Below, piece by piece: positions 28,907-40,730 of a DNA stretch of 62,515 nt; position 1 is the stretch's first letter, and the number at the start of each line of letters is the position of its first letter. This stretch comes from Mesorhizobium escarrei (GTDB lineage: Bacteria; Pseudomonadota; Alphaproteobacteria; Rhizobiales; Rhizobiaceae). The notes under the pieces were generated by a model that was given only the letters and a program-made list of their open reading frames with translations, did no database searches and was not told the origin of the DNA. The position numbers and the translations under genes are program-made. The stretch lies in the NCBI RefSeq assembly GCF_935825525.1, contig NZ_CAKXZT010000140.1, forward strand, positions 155,600 to 218,114, read 5' to 3'.

Positions 28907-29323
28907 TCATCCGGCGACCTTGATCGACGGCGTCGACTTCTCGAACTGCGGCAGCTCATCGTCGATCGTGTAATAGTCGCCCTTGTCGCCGACGAAGATG
29001 TGGCATTGGCCCTGAAGTCCGGTGGGCTTGTCGAACAGTCCGGCCAGAACCGAGATATATTCATCATCCTGCTGCTTCCAGAACAGCAGCGAGCCGCATG
29101 TCTTGCAGAAACCGCGCCTGGCAAACGAAGATGCTTCGTACCAGGTGACGCTTTCCGCGCCCATAATTGTGATGTCTGCGTCGGGAACATTGGTTGCAGC
29201 GTAGAAATGCCCGCTCTGCTTCCGGCACTGCGAGCAGTGGCAGTAGACGATGCCGCGCAAGGCCCCTCGCGTCTTGAACCGCACAGCCCCGCACAGGCAT
29301 GATCCGCTATGAGTGCCGTCCAT
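28907..29323 (-). CDS. GFA-family (glutathione-dependent formaldehyde-activating-like) protein
   Basis: A 138-residue zinc protein of the GFA/CENP-V family. The Cys motifs SCLCGAV near residue 8, YCHCSQCRK near 30 and FCKTCGS near 75 match the zinc sites of the Gfa enzyme. GGAGGCGAG directly precedes ATG 29323, which decides the start against a longer frame to 29485. Whether it acts on formaldehyde-glutathione is not shown by sequence, since many members have other or unknown roles. Confidence 0.85.
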   Translation of the reverse strand: MDGTHSGSCLCGAVRFKTRGALRGIVYCHCSQCRKQSGHFYAATNVPDADITIMGAESVTWYEASSFARRGFCKTCGSLLFWKQQDDEYISVLAGLFDKPTGLQGQCHIFVGDKGDYYTIDDELPQFEKSTPSIKVAG

Positions 29324-29553
29324 CTCGCCTCCACACGCAGTCGTCATCCTTGGCGTCGCTTGCCAGGATTCCAGTTTTGCAGCGCCTGCGCCCAAGCAAA
29401 TGCGACATTCGACGGGCGTGTTCCGCACAGCACGTTTGGACAAAGCGCGATGGGGAGCCCCGCGAGCAGCCTCTCGGCAGTGCACAAATTGTTTAAGGCC
29501 AGCGTCTTTCCATATGAATTTTCACGGGCTATATTTTCATCAGAAAGGAGAAG

Positions 29554-29937
29554 ATGCCGACAATGCAACCCCATCCCGCCGCCAATACGGCCGAAAATGC
29601 AGTCCTGACCAAGGCCACGCTGCGCGCCGCCGACCTGCTGGACATTACCGCCAGGATTCTGGCCTCCATCATCGGGGTTTCCGAAGCCACGGTTTCTCGC
29701 ATGCGCAGGCACGAGTTCCTGCTGGAGCGTGGAACCAAGCCGTTCGAGCTTGCCGTGCTGTTCGTCCGCCTGTTTCGCTCGCTCGACGCCATTGTCGGCG
29801 GCGACGAGACCGTCGCCCGGGCATGGCTGAAGAACGCCAACACGGCCTTCGATGGCACCCCGCTCGAAAAAATCGTGACGATAGCAGGACTAGTCGATGT
29901 CATCGCCTATCTGGACTCCCGACGCGCTCTCGTCTGA
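29554..29937 (+). CDS. Xre/MbcA/ParS-type antitoxin of a RES toxin pair
   Basis: A 127-residue antitoxin. The N-terminal part holds a Xre-like helix-turn-helix (LLDITARILASIIGVSEATVSRMRRHEF) and the C-terminal DUF2384 domain (LFVRLFRSLDAIVGGDETVARAWLKNANTAFDGTPLEKI) binds and neutralises the RES toxin. AGGAG lies just before the ATG. ATTTTCA occurs twice upstream, at 29518-29524 and 29533-29539, a candidate operator for autoregulation. It overlaps the toxin gene by 41 bp. Confidence 0.9.
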   Translation: MPTMQPHPAANTAENAVLTKATLRAADLLDITARILASIIGVSEATVSRMRRHEFLLERGTKPFELAVLFVRLFRSLDAIVGGDETVARAWLKNANTAFDGTPLEKIVTIAGLVDVIAYLDSRRALV

Positions 29938-30685
29938 GGCCGCCAAACTTTATGGTAAATATTGGCTCGATGGCAAATACTGGCGCATAGTCGAGGCGCA
30001 GCACCGCGTCTCGACATTGAAAGTCGTCGACACGCTCGACGAGCAGGCCGTCCTCGAAGACCTGATCGAGGAAACCAAGCCGCAAGTTCCCTTGGAATGC
30101 CGGCATCTGCACTATCTCCTGGCAACACCCTTCCGCTACGGCTCGATCTACCCGCACGGTTCACGCTTCCGCCGCGCCGGCAGGACCAAGGGCGTCTACT
30201 ATGCGGCGGAAACCGTGATGACCGCAGTTTCCGAAATGGCTTTTTACCGCCTGCTGTTCTTCGCGGAATCGCCGAATACGCCGTGGCCGCACGACGCCGC
30301 CGAATACACCGCCTTCGCCGCCGCGATACGCAGCACAAAAATGATCGACCTGACGCGGCCGCCGCTCGACCGCGACGCGGCGGCGTGGACGCACCCGACC
30401 GACTATGCGGCCTGCCAAAATGTTGCTGATGTCGCGCGCGAAGCCGGGCTGGAGGCGATCCGCTATCGCTCCGTGCGCGACCCGAAAGGCGCCAATGTGG
30501 CGCTGCTGGCATGTAGCGGCTTTGCCAAGCCGAAACCGCTGGAACCCCATACCTGGCGCATCCGGCTGGGCGCCTTCGGCGTGCAGGCGATCTGTGAGTT
30601 CCCGGAAAAGCGGATCGAGTTTTCCAGGACGGCCTTTGCTGCCGATCCCCGGCTCAACGCACTGCGCTGGGAGCGCGGGCGCTAA
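29897..30685 (+). CDS. RES-domain toxin (NAD+-degrading)
   Basis: A 262-residue RES-family toxin, second gene of the pair. The family breaks down cellular NAD+ by phosphorolysis or hydrolysis and stops growth until neutralised. Conserved elements are TPFRYGSIYPHGSRFR (the Arg and surrounding Tyr/Gly), the YYAAETVMTAVSE stretch and a C-terminal Ser/Asn-rich pocket (AIRYRSVRDPKGANVAL). Start 29897 lies 41 bp inside the antitoxin gene, so translation is coupled. Confidence 0.88.
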   Translation: MSSPIWTPDALSSEAAKLYGKYWLDGKYWRIVEAQHRVSTLKVVDTLDEQAVLEDLIEETKPQVPLECRHLHYLLATPFRYGSIYPHGSRFRRAGRTKGVYYAAETVMTAVSEMAFYRLLFFAESPNTPWPHDAAEYTAFAAAIRSTKMIDLTRPPLDRDAAAWTHPTDYAACQNVADVAREAGLEAIRYRSVRDPKGANVALLACSGFAKPKPLEPHTWRIRLGAFGVQAICEFPEKRIEFSRTAFAADPRLNALRWERGR

Positions 30686-30910
30686 CTGGATCCTGGCTAA
30701 AAACGACGTTGGGTTGCGCCTCAACCGGCAGGTGCGTAGCGCAGCAGCGTCACGCAATAGGTAAGGCTTTCCTTACCAAGCGGCCTCAAGGTCAGCGACA
30801 GGCCGGACTGGAAGTACGGCTTGCCGCGTCCCCATTTCAGATTTCATGCCATTGACAAGGATTGCCAAACTCTCATTTCTCGGGCGAAGCCCAGAGGCAG
30901 AGGAAGCGAC

Positions 30911-31162
30911 ATGGCGACGATGAACGTAAGCCTTCCAAGCGATATGGTCGAATTCGTGGAGCATGAAGTCTCCCAAGGCGGGTACGGCTCCTCAAGTGAA
31001 GTCGTCAGAGAAGCGCTGCGCTTGCTGCGACACGAAAAGGCCCAACAGGCGGAGAAACTCGCCATCCTTCGGCGTGAAATCAGTATTGGGGTGGAAGCCG
31101 CCGACGCAAGACGCTTCTCCACGAAAAGCGTAAGTGAAATGCTCGAATCGCCCAGGAGATGA
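30911..31162 (+). CDS. ParD-type antitoxin
   Basis: An 83-residue ribbon-helix-helix antitoxin of the ParD/CopG type: MNVSLPSDMVEFVEHEVSQG, then GYGSSSEVVREALRLL. The C-terminal half would bind and wrap a ParE toxin. GAGGAAGCGAC is just before the ATG. TTGACA at 30852-30857 may be part of its promoter. The stop codon overlaps the start of a degenerate parE, so the toxin appears lost. Confidence 0.88.
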   Translation: MATMNVSLPSDMVEFVEHEVSQGGYGSSSEVVREALRLLRHEKAQQAEKLAILRREISIGVEAADARRFSTKSVSEMLESPRR

Positions 31163-31390
31163 TGCACGAGCTTATCGAACCCGCCGAACGCGACATCAGG
31201 GACATCTTGCGAAGCACGATGCAGATGTTCGGTCCGCAGCAAGTCCGGCCCGCATCATCGAACTTGGTATCCAGCTAGTCGCGGAAGACCCGGATCGGCA
31301 AGAGCCAAGGTCGGCAGCCCGGACATACCCGACGGTGATGAGCCGTCCGGTGGTCCGGGTTCCTCAGGGAATTTCTCTGGCGCTTCTTGA
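31162..31390 (+). pseudogene. Degenerate parE toxin gene
   Basis: The frame starting at 31162 (overlapping the parD stop) reads MHELIEPAERDIRDILRSTM, matching a ParE N-terminus, but stops after 38 residues at 31278. ParE-like sequence continues in a second frame (ARIIELGIQLVAEDPDR from 31248) and a third (PDIPDG near 31320). At least two frameshifts have therefore destroyed the gene. The antitoxin gene remains intact. Confidence 0.7.
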
Positions 31391-31406
31391 CCGATGGCGA
31401 CTGAAA

Positions 31407-32780
31407 TCAGCCGTTGACGGCCTGCTTGTGCTGGACCGGGTGGCTTTTCTTGAGCAGGTCCGAGACCAGGAAGGCCAGTTCGATCGCCTGGTCGGCGTTG
31501 AGGCGCGGGTCGCAATGGGTGTGGTAGCGATCCTGCAATTCCTCGGCGGTGATGGCGCGGGCGCCGCCGGTGCATTCGGTGACGTTCTTGCCGGTCATCT
31601 CGATATGAATGCCGCCCGGATGCGTGCCTTCGGCGCGATGCACCTCGAAGAAGCTCTGAACTTCCTTCAGGATGCGATCGAACGGCCGTGTCTTGTAGCC
31701 GGCGGCCTCGATCGTGTTGCCATGCATCGGATCCGACGACCACACCACGCTGCGACCTTCCTTCTGCACCGCGCGGACCAGCTTCGGCAGATGCTCGGCG
31801 ACCTTGTCGGAGCCGAAGCGCGCGATCAGCGTCAGCCGGCCGGGGTCGTTTTCCGGATTGAGGAGGTCGATGAGCTGCAGCAAGCCGTCCGGCGTCAGCG
31901 ACGGGCCGCATTTCAGGCCGAGCGGGTTCTTGATGCCACGGCAGTATTCGACATGGGCATGGTCGGGCTGGCGGGTGCGATCGCCGATCCAGATCATGTG
32001 GCCGGATGTTGCATACCAGTCGCCCGAGGTCGAATCGACGCGGGTCAGCGCCTCCTCATAGCCGAGCAGCAGCGCCTCGTGGCTGGTGTAGAAGTCGGTC
32101 TCGCGCAGCGCGTAATTGGTCTCCGAGGTGATGCCGACAGCCTTCATGAAGTCCATCGTCTCGGTGATGCGGTTGGCGAGCGACTCGTATTTCTCGCCCT
32201 GCGGGCTGTCGGACACGAAGCCCAGCATCCATTGATGCACGTTCTCCAGGCTGGCGTAGCCGCCCTGCGCAAAAGCGCGCAACAAGTTGAGCGTCGCCGC
32301 CGACTGGCGGTACGCCATCTCCTGGCGTGCAGGATCGGGCATACGCGACTTGGCGTCGAACTCGATGCCGTTGATGATGTCGCCGCGATAGCTTGGCAAC
32401 GTCACGCCGCCCTTCGTCTCGTTGTCGGACGAGCGCGGCTTGGCGAACTGGCCGGCGACACGGCCGACCTTCACCACCGGCTGCGCGCCGGCGAAGGTCA
32501 GCACCACAGACATCTGCAGGAAGACGCGGAAGAAGTCGCGGATGTTGTCCGCGCCATGCTCGGCAAAACTCTCTGCGCAGTCGCCGCCCTGCAGAAGGAA
32601 TGCGTCACCGGCAGCGACGGTCGCAAGCTGCTTCTTCAGCTTGCGTGCCTCACCTGCAAAAACCAGCGGTGGAAACGTGGCGAGCTGGGCTTCCGTGTTC
32701 TTCAGTGCGGCAAGATCCGGATAGGCAGGAACCTGCTGGATCGGCTTTGCTCTCCACGAATTCGGCGACCATTTCGTCAT
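31407..32780 (-). CDS. Class II 3-deoxy-7-phosphoheptulonate (DAHP) synthase
   Basis: A 457-residue plant/mycobacterial-type DAHP synthase, first enzyme of the shikimate pathway, joining phosphoenolpyruvate and erythrose 4-phosphate. Typical segments are GDCAESF, MWIGDRTR-type (here MIWIGDRTRQPDHAHVE), RYFxNPLG-type (KNPLGLKCGPS), DPMHGNT, EVQSFFEVH and GGIHIEMTGKNVTEC. Start 32780 (MTKWSPNSW) is used; an upstream TTG at 32792 with GGAAAG is an alternative. No second aro gene is adjacent. Confidence 0.92.
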   Translation of the reverse strand: MTKWSPNSWRAKPIQQVPAYPDLAALKNTEAQLATFPPLVFAGEARKLKKQLATVAAGDAFLLQGGDCAESFAEHGADNIRDFFRVFLQMSVVLTFAGAQPVVKVGRVAGQFAKPRSSDNETKGGVTLPSYRGDIINGIEFDAKSRMPDPARQEMAYRQSAATLNLLRAFAQGGYASLENVHQWMLGFVSDSPQGEKYESLANRITETMDFMKAVGITSETNYALRETDFYTSHEALLLGYEEALTRVDSTSGDWYATSGHMIWIGDRTRQPDHAHVEYCRGIKNPLGLKCGPSLTPDGLLQLIDLLNPENDPGRLTLIARFGSDKVAEHLPKLVRAVQKEGRSVVWSSDPMHGNTIEAAGYKTRPFDRILKEVQSFFEVHRAEGTHPGGIHIEMTGKNVTECTGGARAITAEELQDRYHTHCDPRLNADQAIELAFLVSDLLKKSHPVQHKQAVNG

Positions 32781-32964
32781 CGTTGCACCCAAAATTCTTT
32801 CCAGCGGGTGCTATCGCCCGCCATTTCGCCCCCAATATGGGGATTGCGGCTCCATACACGAAGCCGATTTCCTATTCTAGACCGGATTTGGACGTGTGGC
32901 GAATGGCCGTGATGCCCCAGGAACTGCCGGCGTAGTCATTGGCCAAAGCACTAGCAACGCCTTG

Positions 32965-36462
<3,498 letters not shown>

Positions 36463-36476
36463 GGATTACACGTCGT

Positions 36477-36764
36477 TCAGAATGTCATCGTCTGGCGCGA
36501 CGCCAGGATTTTTTGCAGGACGGCACAGTCGATGTCAGCCGGAATCGGCCGCTCGCCGGTGATCACGGGCAGGAACTCGGTGTCGGCAACGTCGAGGAGC
36601 CTCTCATATTGGTCGAGTTCGTCGCCGGTCAAGGCGCCGATCTCGGCGTCGGCGAAACTGCCGAGAATAAGGTCCATTTCGCGCATGCCGCGATGCCAGG
36701 ATCGAAACAGAAGCTTGCGGCGGCGGGCGTCGAGCCCCTCGCTTGATCGTCTCGTTCCCGTCAT
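36477..36764 (-). CDS. sdhE: Succinate dehydrogenase assembly factor SdhE
   Basis: A 95-residue FAD assembly factor that helps flavinate SdhA. The family motif RSWHRGMREMDLILGSFAD (RGxxE) is present at about 22-40, followed by TGDELDQYERLLDVADTEF. ATG 36764 has AAGGA about ten bases upstream. It forms an operon with mfd and is divergent from recG, an arrangement usual in Rhizobiales. Confidence 0.9.
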   Translation of the reverse strand: MTGTRRSSEGLDARRRKLLFRSWHRGMREMDLILGSFADAEIGALTGDELDQYERLLDVADTEFLPVITGERPIPADIDCAVLQKILASRQTMTF

Positions 36765-36881
36765 CGTCCAGCATCCTTGCCTGAAGCGGCGCATATAGCG
36801 TGGATAGAGCGCGGTGTCAGCCTTGCAAGGCACCTTGCAAGGCAATGTAAGACGCCCGACAATCAACTTGTAATGATTGCA

Positions 36882-37054
36882 TTCCTTCGCGCCCCCCTCT
36901 GTCCTGCCGGACATCTCCCCCACAGGGGGGGAGATTGGCAGCTTCGGCGCCCTGCCTCTTCTCCGTCGTTGGCGATTGGCGAAAGTGGAAGCACAGTCCG
37001 ATCTTCCCCCTTGTGGGGGAGATGTCCGGCAGGACAGAGGGGGGCGCGAAGGAA
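36882..37054. repeat. Mosaic element with perfect 43-bp inverted arms upstream of recG (copy B1)
   Basis: The arms 36882-36924 and 37012-37054 are exact reverse complements over 43 bp. They enclose about 87 bp that carry GGCGATTGGCGAAAG. The element occupies most of the 326-bp gap between divergent sdhE and recG (36765-37090). Arm sequence recurs exactly at 62462-62497 and in altered form at 54034-54210 and 58888-58919. Confidence 0.85.
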
Positions 37055-37090
37055 CTCGGCCCCAACAAAGTCCCGGTTGGCGCGGCGCAA

Positions 37091-39199
37091 ATGAGACCTT
37101 CCCTCCTCGATCCGCTGTTTGTCCCGATCACCTCGCTTGCCGGCGTCGGGCCGAAGGTCGGCCCACTGATTGAGAAAGTCGTTCCGGCCGATCTCGGCGA
37201 CCGAGCGGCGCGTGCCGGCGATCTTCTGTTCGTGCTGCCGCATTCGGTGATCGACCGCCGGAACCGGCCGGGCATCGCCGGTTCGGCCGAGGGCGCGATC
37301 GTCACACTGGAAGTACGCATCGATCGCCACCAGCCGCCGCCGCGCGGCAACCGATCGGTGCCGTACCGGGTCTATGCTCATGACGATACCGGCGAGATCG
37401 CACTGACCTTCTTCCATGCGCACGCCGCCTATCTCGAAAAAGCGATGCCGGAGGGCGAGCGCGTCGTGGTCTCCGGCCGCATGGAATGGTTCAACGGCCG
37501 CCCAACCATGGTTCATCCCGACCACATCGCACTGGCCAGTGAGGCGGAAAACCTGCCGCTGGTCGAGCCGGTCTATCCGCTCACCGCCGGGCTGTCGGGA
37601 AAAGTGCTGCGCCGGGCAATCGGCCAGGCGCTCGCTCGCTTGCCGGTGCTGCCGGAATGGCAGGAGGATGAGTTTCTGCGCCGCCGCACCTTTCCCGCCT
37701 TCGGCGACGCGCTCGCCCGCATCCACAATCCCGCCGACCCGATCGACGTGTCGGTCGACGGCGCAGCCTGGCGGCGTCTCGCGTATGACGAGTTTCTGGC
37801 AGGCCAGGTGTCGCTGGCGCTGGTGCGCGCAAGAGTCCGCCGCCTGTCCGGACGACCGTTGGTCGGGGACGGCCGCTTCGTCGAAAAGCTGCGCGCCGCC
37901 CTCCCCTATTTGCTGACCAATTCGCAGGAAATGGCGCTTGCCGAAATCAATGCCGATCTCGGTGACCCCGAACGCATGCTGCGCCTGCTGCAGGGTGATG
38001 TCGGCTCCGGCAAGACGGTTGTGGCGCTGCTCGCCATGGCGCGCGCCGTCGAGGCCGGCGGCCAGGCGGCGTTGATGGCGCCGACCGAAATCCTGGCGCG
38101 CCAGCATCTTGCGACGATTGCGCCGTTGGCGGAACAAGCCGGCCTCCGCATCGCCATCCTCACCGGCCGCGAAAAGGGCCGCGAGCGCACCGAGACGCTG
38201 GCCGGCCTGGCCAAGGGCGGGATCGACATCGTCGTCGGCACCCACGCCCTGTTCCAGCAAACGGTGACGTTCCACGACCTCGTCCTCGCCGTCATCGACG
38301 AACAGCACCGTTTTGGCGTCCACCAGCGGCTCGCCATCACCGCCAAGGGCGACGCACCCGACATGCTGGTGATGACGGCGACGCCGATCCCGCGCACACT
38401 GGTGCTGACCGCTTTCGGCGACATGGATGTGTCGAAGCTGACGGAAAAGCCGGCCGGGCGCCAGCCGATCCGCACCGTCACCCTGCCCCTCGAGCGGCTC
38501 GACGAACTGGTCGGCCGCATGCGCGACGCCGTCGCCGACGGCCAGAAGATCTATTGGATCTGTCCGCTGGTCGAGGAGTCCGAAGAGATCAAGCTGATGT
38601 CGGCGGAGGACCGTTTTGCCTCCTTGAAGCCCCTGTTCGGCGACCGGATCGGCCTGGTGCACGGCCGCATGAAGGGCACCGAAAAAGACGAGGCGATGCG
38701 CGCCTTCAAGGCCGGCGAGACACGCATCCTGATCGCCACCACGGTCATCGAGGTCGGCGTCGATGTGCCCGATGCGACGATCATGGTCATCGAGCATGCC
38801 GAGCGCTTCGGCCTCGCTCAGCTGCACCAGTTGCGCGGCCGGGTCGGTCGCGGCGAAAAACCGTCGTCCTGCGTGCTGCTCTACAAGAATCCGCTCGGCG
38901 AGACGGCAACGCGCCGGCTGTCGGTGATGCGCGAGACCGAGGACGGCTTTCGCATCGCCGAGGAGGATCTGAAGCTGCGTGGCGAAGGCGAGTTGCTCGG
39001 CACCCGCCAGTCCGGCACGCCGGGCTTCCAGGTGGCGCGCATCGAGGCGCATGCCGACCTGCTCGAAGCCGCCCGCGACGACGCGCGGCTGATCCTGTCG
39101 CGCGATCCGGAGTTGCAATCCGAACGCGGCGCCGCCCTTCGCATGCTGCTTTATTTGTTCGGCCGCGACGAGGCGGTGCGGCTCTTGCGCGCCGGTTGA
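37091..39199 (+). CDS. recG: ATP-dependent DNA helicase RecG
   Basis: A 702-residue helicase that regresses stalled forks and processes recombination intermediates. The N-terminal wedge/OB part (about 1-200) precedes helicase motifs GDVGSGKTVVALLAM, DEQHRFGVHQR, MTATPIPRTL and the C-terminal QLRGRVGRG. ATG 37091 (MRPSLLDPLFVPITSLAGVG) matches family N-termini; a longer frame to 36935 only reads through the mosaic repeat. The 3' end overlaps the convergent DUF502 gene by 49 bp. Confidence 0.94.
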   Translation: MRPSLLDPLFVPITSLAGVGPKVGPLIEKVVPADLGDRAARAGDLLFVLPHSVIDRRNRPGIAGSAEGAIVTLEVRIDRHQPPPRGNRSVPYRVYAHDDTGEIALTFFHAHAAYLEKAMPEGERVVVSGRMEWFNGRPTMVHPDHIALASEAENLPLVEPVYPLTAGLSGKVLRRAIGQALARLPVLPEWQEDEFLRRRTFPAFGDALARIHNPADPIDVSVDGAAWRRLAYDEFLAGQVSLALVRARVRRLSGRPLVGDGRFVEKLRAALPYLLTNSQEMALAEINADLGDPERMLRLLQGDVGSGKTVVALLAMARAVEAGGQAALMAPTEILARQHLATIAPLAEQAGLRIAILTGREKGRERTETLAGLAKGGIDIVVGTHALFQQTVTFHDLVLAVIDEQHRFGVHQRLAITAKGDAPDMLVMTATPIPRTLVLTAFGDMDVSKLTEKPAGRQPIRTVTLPLERLDELVGRMRDAVADGQKIYWICPLVEESEEIKLMSAEDRFASLKPLFGDRIGLVHGRMKGTEKDEAMRAFKAGETRILIATTVIEVGVDVPDATIMVIEHAERFGLAQLHQLRGRVGRGEKPSSCVLLYKNPLGETATRRLSVMRETEDGFRIAEEDLKLRGEGELLGTRQSGTPGFQVARIEAHADLLEAARDDARLILSRDPELQSERGAALRMLLYLFGRDEAVRLLRAG

Positions 39200-39909
39200 G
39201 GCCCGGCATCCACCGGCGGATTGCCGATCTGGCCGCCGATCGATTTGCCGTTCAAGGTTACCATATTCGTCTTGACCGCCGGCGCCACCAGGCCTGCCGA
39301 AACGATCAGCTTGGCGCCGTCCTCGATCGTCATGTCGAGCAGCACGATATCGGATTTCGGCACATACATCAGGAACCCAGTGGTCGGGTTGGGGGTGCAC
39401 GGCATGAAAACCGCGATCAGCGGATCACCTTCCTGGTCGAGCTTCTGGTTGATCTCGGTTTCCTTCTCGCTGGCAACGAAGACCAGCGACCAGACGCCCT
39501 TGCGCGGGTATTCGACCAGCCCGACCTGGCGGAACATGTCGCCCTTGTTCGACAGTACGGTCTCGAAGATCTGCTTCAGCGAGCCGTAGATGCCGCGCAC
39601 CAGCGGCATACGGCCGAGCAGGCGCTCGCCGAACAGGACGATGGCGCGGCCGACGATATTGGCGGTCATGAAACCGATCAGGGTGATCAGGATCAAGGCA
39701 ACGATCAGGCCGAATCCCGGAACCGGCGCCGGCAGATAGCTATCGGGGTTGTAGCGCGCCGGAATATAGGGTTTTACCCAGGAATCGACCCAGCCGATGA
39801 ACGACCAGGCGATGTAGGCGGTGATCGCCAGCGGCGCGCAGACGACAAAACCTGTCAGGAAGTAATTCCGCAGCCGGGTCATGCCTGAGGTCTTGGGAGC
39901 ATCGGACAT
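39151..39909 (-). CDS. DUF502 membrane protein
   Basis: A 252-residue protein with two membrane helices (about 17-40 and 68-90, FGLIVALILITLIGFMTANIVG). Between and after them are the GRMPLVRGIYGSLKQIFETV and VEYPRKGVWSLVFVASE motifs that define DUF502. It is related to LOR/COV plant proteins; the function is unknown. It overlaps recG by 49 bp, tail to tail. Confidence 0.88.
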   Translation of the reverse strand: MSDAPKTSGMTRLRNYFLTGFVVCAPLAITAYIAWSFIGWVDSWVKPYIPARYNPDSYLPAPVPGFGLIVALILITLIGFMTANIVGRAIVLFGERLLGRMPLVRGIYGSLKQIFETVLSNKGDMFRQVGLVEYPRKGVWSLVFVASEKETEINQKLDQEGDPLIAVFMPCTPNPTTGFLMYVPKSDIVLLDMTIEDGAKLIVSAGLVAPAVKTNMVTLNGKSIGGQIGNPPVDAGPQPARKSRTASSRPNK

Positions 39910-39989
39910 GGTTCACCGCAGCACTGGTTGCGGCGCAACATTAATGAACCGCATTCGGCTTTGGAACTGCGAATTTTTTAAAAGTTCAA

Positions 39990-40289
39990 CTATGCCGCGA
40001 CTTCCAGCGGTTCGATCTTCTCGAGCTCGGGTGCGAGTTTCCTTGCCTCGGTTTCGAGCTCATAGGCCTGCTGAAAATTCATCCAGAATTCGGGCGTGGT
40101 GTTGAAGAACCTGGCGAGGCGAAGAGCGGTATCGGGAGTCAAGCCGATCTCTTCCTTGGCAATGCGTTCGATACGGGTGCGAGGAAGATTGAGCTTCTTC
40201 GCCAGCGCACCAGCACTCATGCCAAGCGGGAGGAGATATTCCTCGCGCAGGAATTCTCCGGGGTGAATGGGACGTGCGAACTTGAGCAT
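39990..40289 (-). CDS. higA: HigA-type antitoxin
   Basis: A 99-residue antitoxin with a Xre-type helix-turn-helix: HPGEFLREEYLLPLGMSAGALAKKL then PRTRIERIAKEEIGLTPDTALRLA and the FFNTTPEFWMNFQ stretch of the HigA/VapI group. It binds HigB and the operators upstream of higB. It is the second gene of the operon, 38 bp after higB, as is usual for higBA. Confidence 0.9.
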   Translation of the reverse strand: MLKFARPIHPGEFLREEYLLPLGMSAGALAKKLNLPRTRIERIAKEEIGLTPDTALRLARFFNTTPEFWMNFQQAYELETEARKLAPELEKIEPLEVAA

Positions 40290-40327
40290 AGTTCGGATAC
40301 CTTTTGTGGTTGTGGGCAAGTGCCCGC

Positions 40328-40609
40328 TCAATGGTAGTCGACAATCTCCACATCCTCGGCGCCAGCATCGGTCCATTTGAAGCAGATGCGCCATTGGTCG
40401 TTGATACGGATAGAATGCTGCCCAGCTCTGCTCCCTTTCAGGGCTTCAAGGTAGTTTCCGGGTGGCGACCGGAGGTCATTCAGTTGGGCGGCATTGGCGA
40501 TGGCACGAAGACGACGTTCGCCACGGGTAACCAAATCGGGTGGAAAACCTTTCGGCGCCTTCCCCTCGGCAACCGCTTCCACCGCCTTGCCTTTGTACGA
40601 AACAATCAA
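40328..40609 (-). CDS. higB: HigB/RelE-type toxin with TTG start
   Basis: A 93-residue mRNA interferase-type toxin: MIVSYKGKAVEAVAEGK N-terminus, GERRLRAIANAAQLNDLR, PPGNYLEALKG, then SIRINDQWRICFKWTD and the C-terminal VEIVDYH. A TTG at 40609 is preferred because it yields the family N-terminus and has AGGGG at the right distance. Upstream in-frame ATG 40633 and TTG 40672 lie inside operator-like dyads and lack ribosome sites. It is first gene of higBA. Confidence 0.85.
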   Translation of the reverse strand: MIVSYKGKAVEAVAEGKAPKGFPPDLVTRGERRLRAIANAAQLNDLRSPPGNYLEALKGSRAGQHSIRINDQWRICFKWTDAGAEDVEIVDYH

Positions 40610-40626
40610 TTTCTGCCCCTCGTCAC

Positions 40627-40682
40627 GTATCATACATTGATACACGAGGGGCGCGCAAGAAATACGTATCAATAACTGATAC
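40627..40682 (-). promoter_or_regulatory. higBA promoter with two matching operators
   Basis: Two 17-bp inverted repeats of identical form, GTATCA five bases TGATAC, lie at 40627-40643 and 40666-40682, with centres 39 bp apart. A promoter TTGCGC (40653-40658), 18 bases, TATGAT (40629-40634) reads towards higB, and its -10 lies inside the first dyad. HigA binding would block it. The arms match exactly in both copies; the spacers differ. Confidence 0.75.
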
Positions 40683-40730
40683 TAACTATCACCGGGAACC
40701 TATCGGTAGCTGGTCGAAACTTGCCAGTCC

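Noticed and set aside
31134..32912. 592-codon plus-strand frame
   Set aside because: Mostly antisense to DAHP synthase; only its first part coincides with the degenerate parE.
36935..37090. N-terminal extension of RecG
   Set aside because: The 52 extra residues are translated mosaic repeat; family N-termini begin at 37091.
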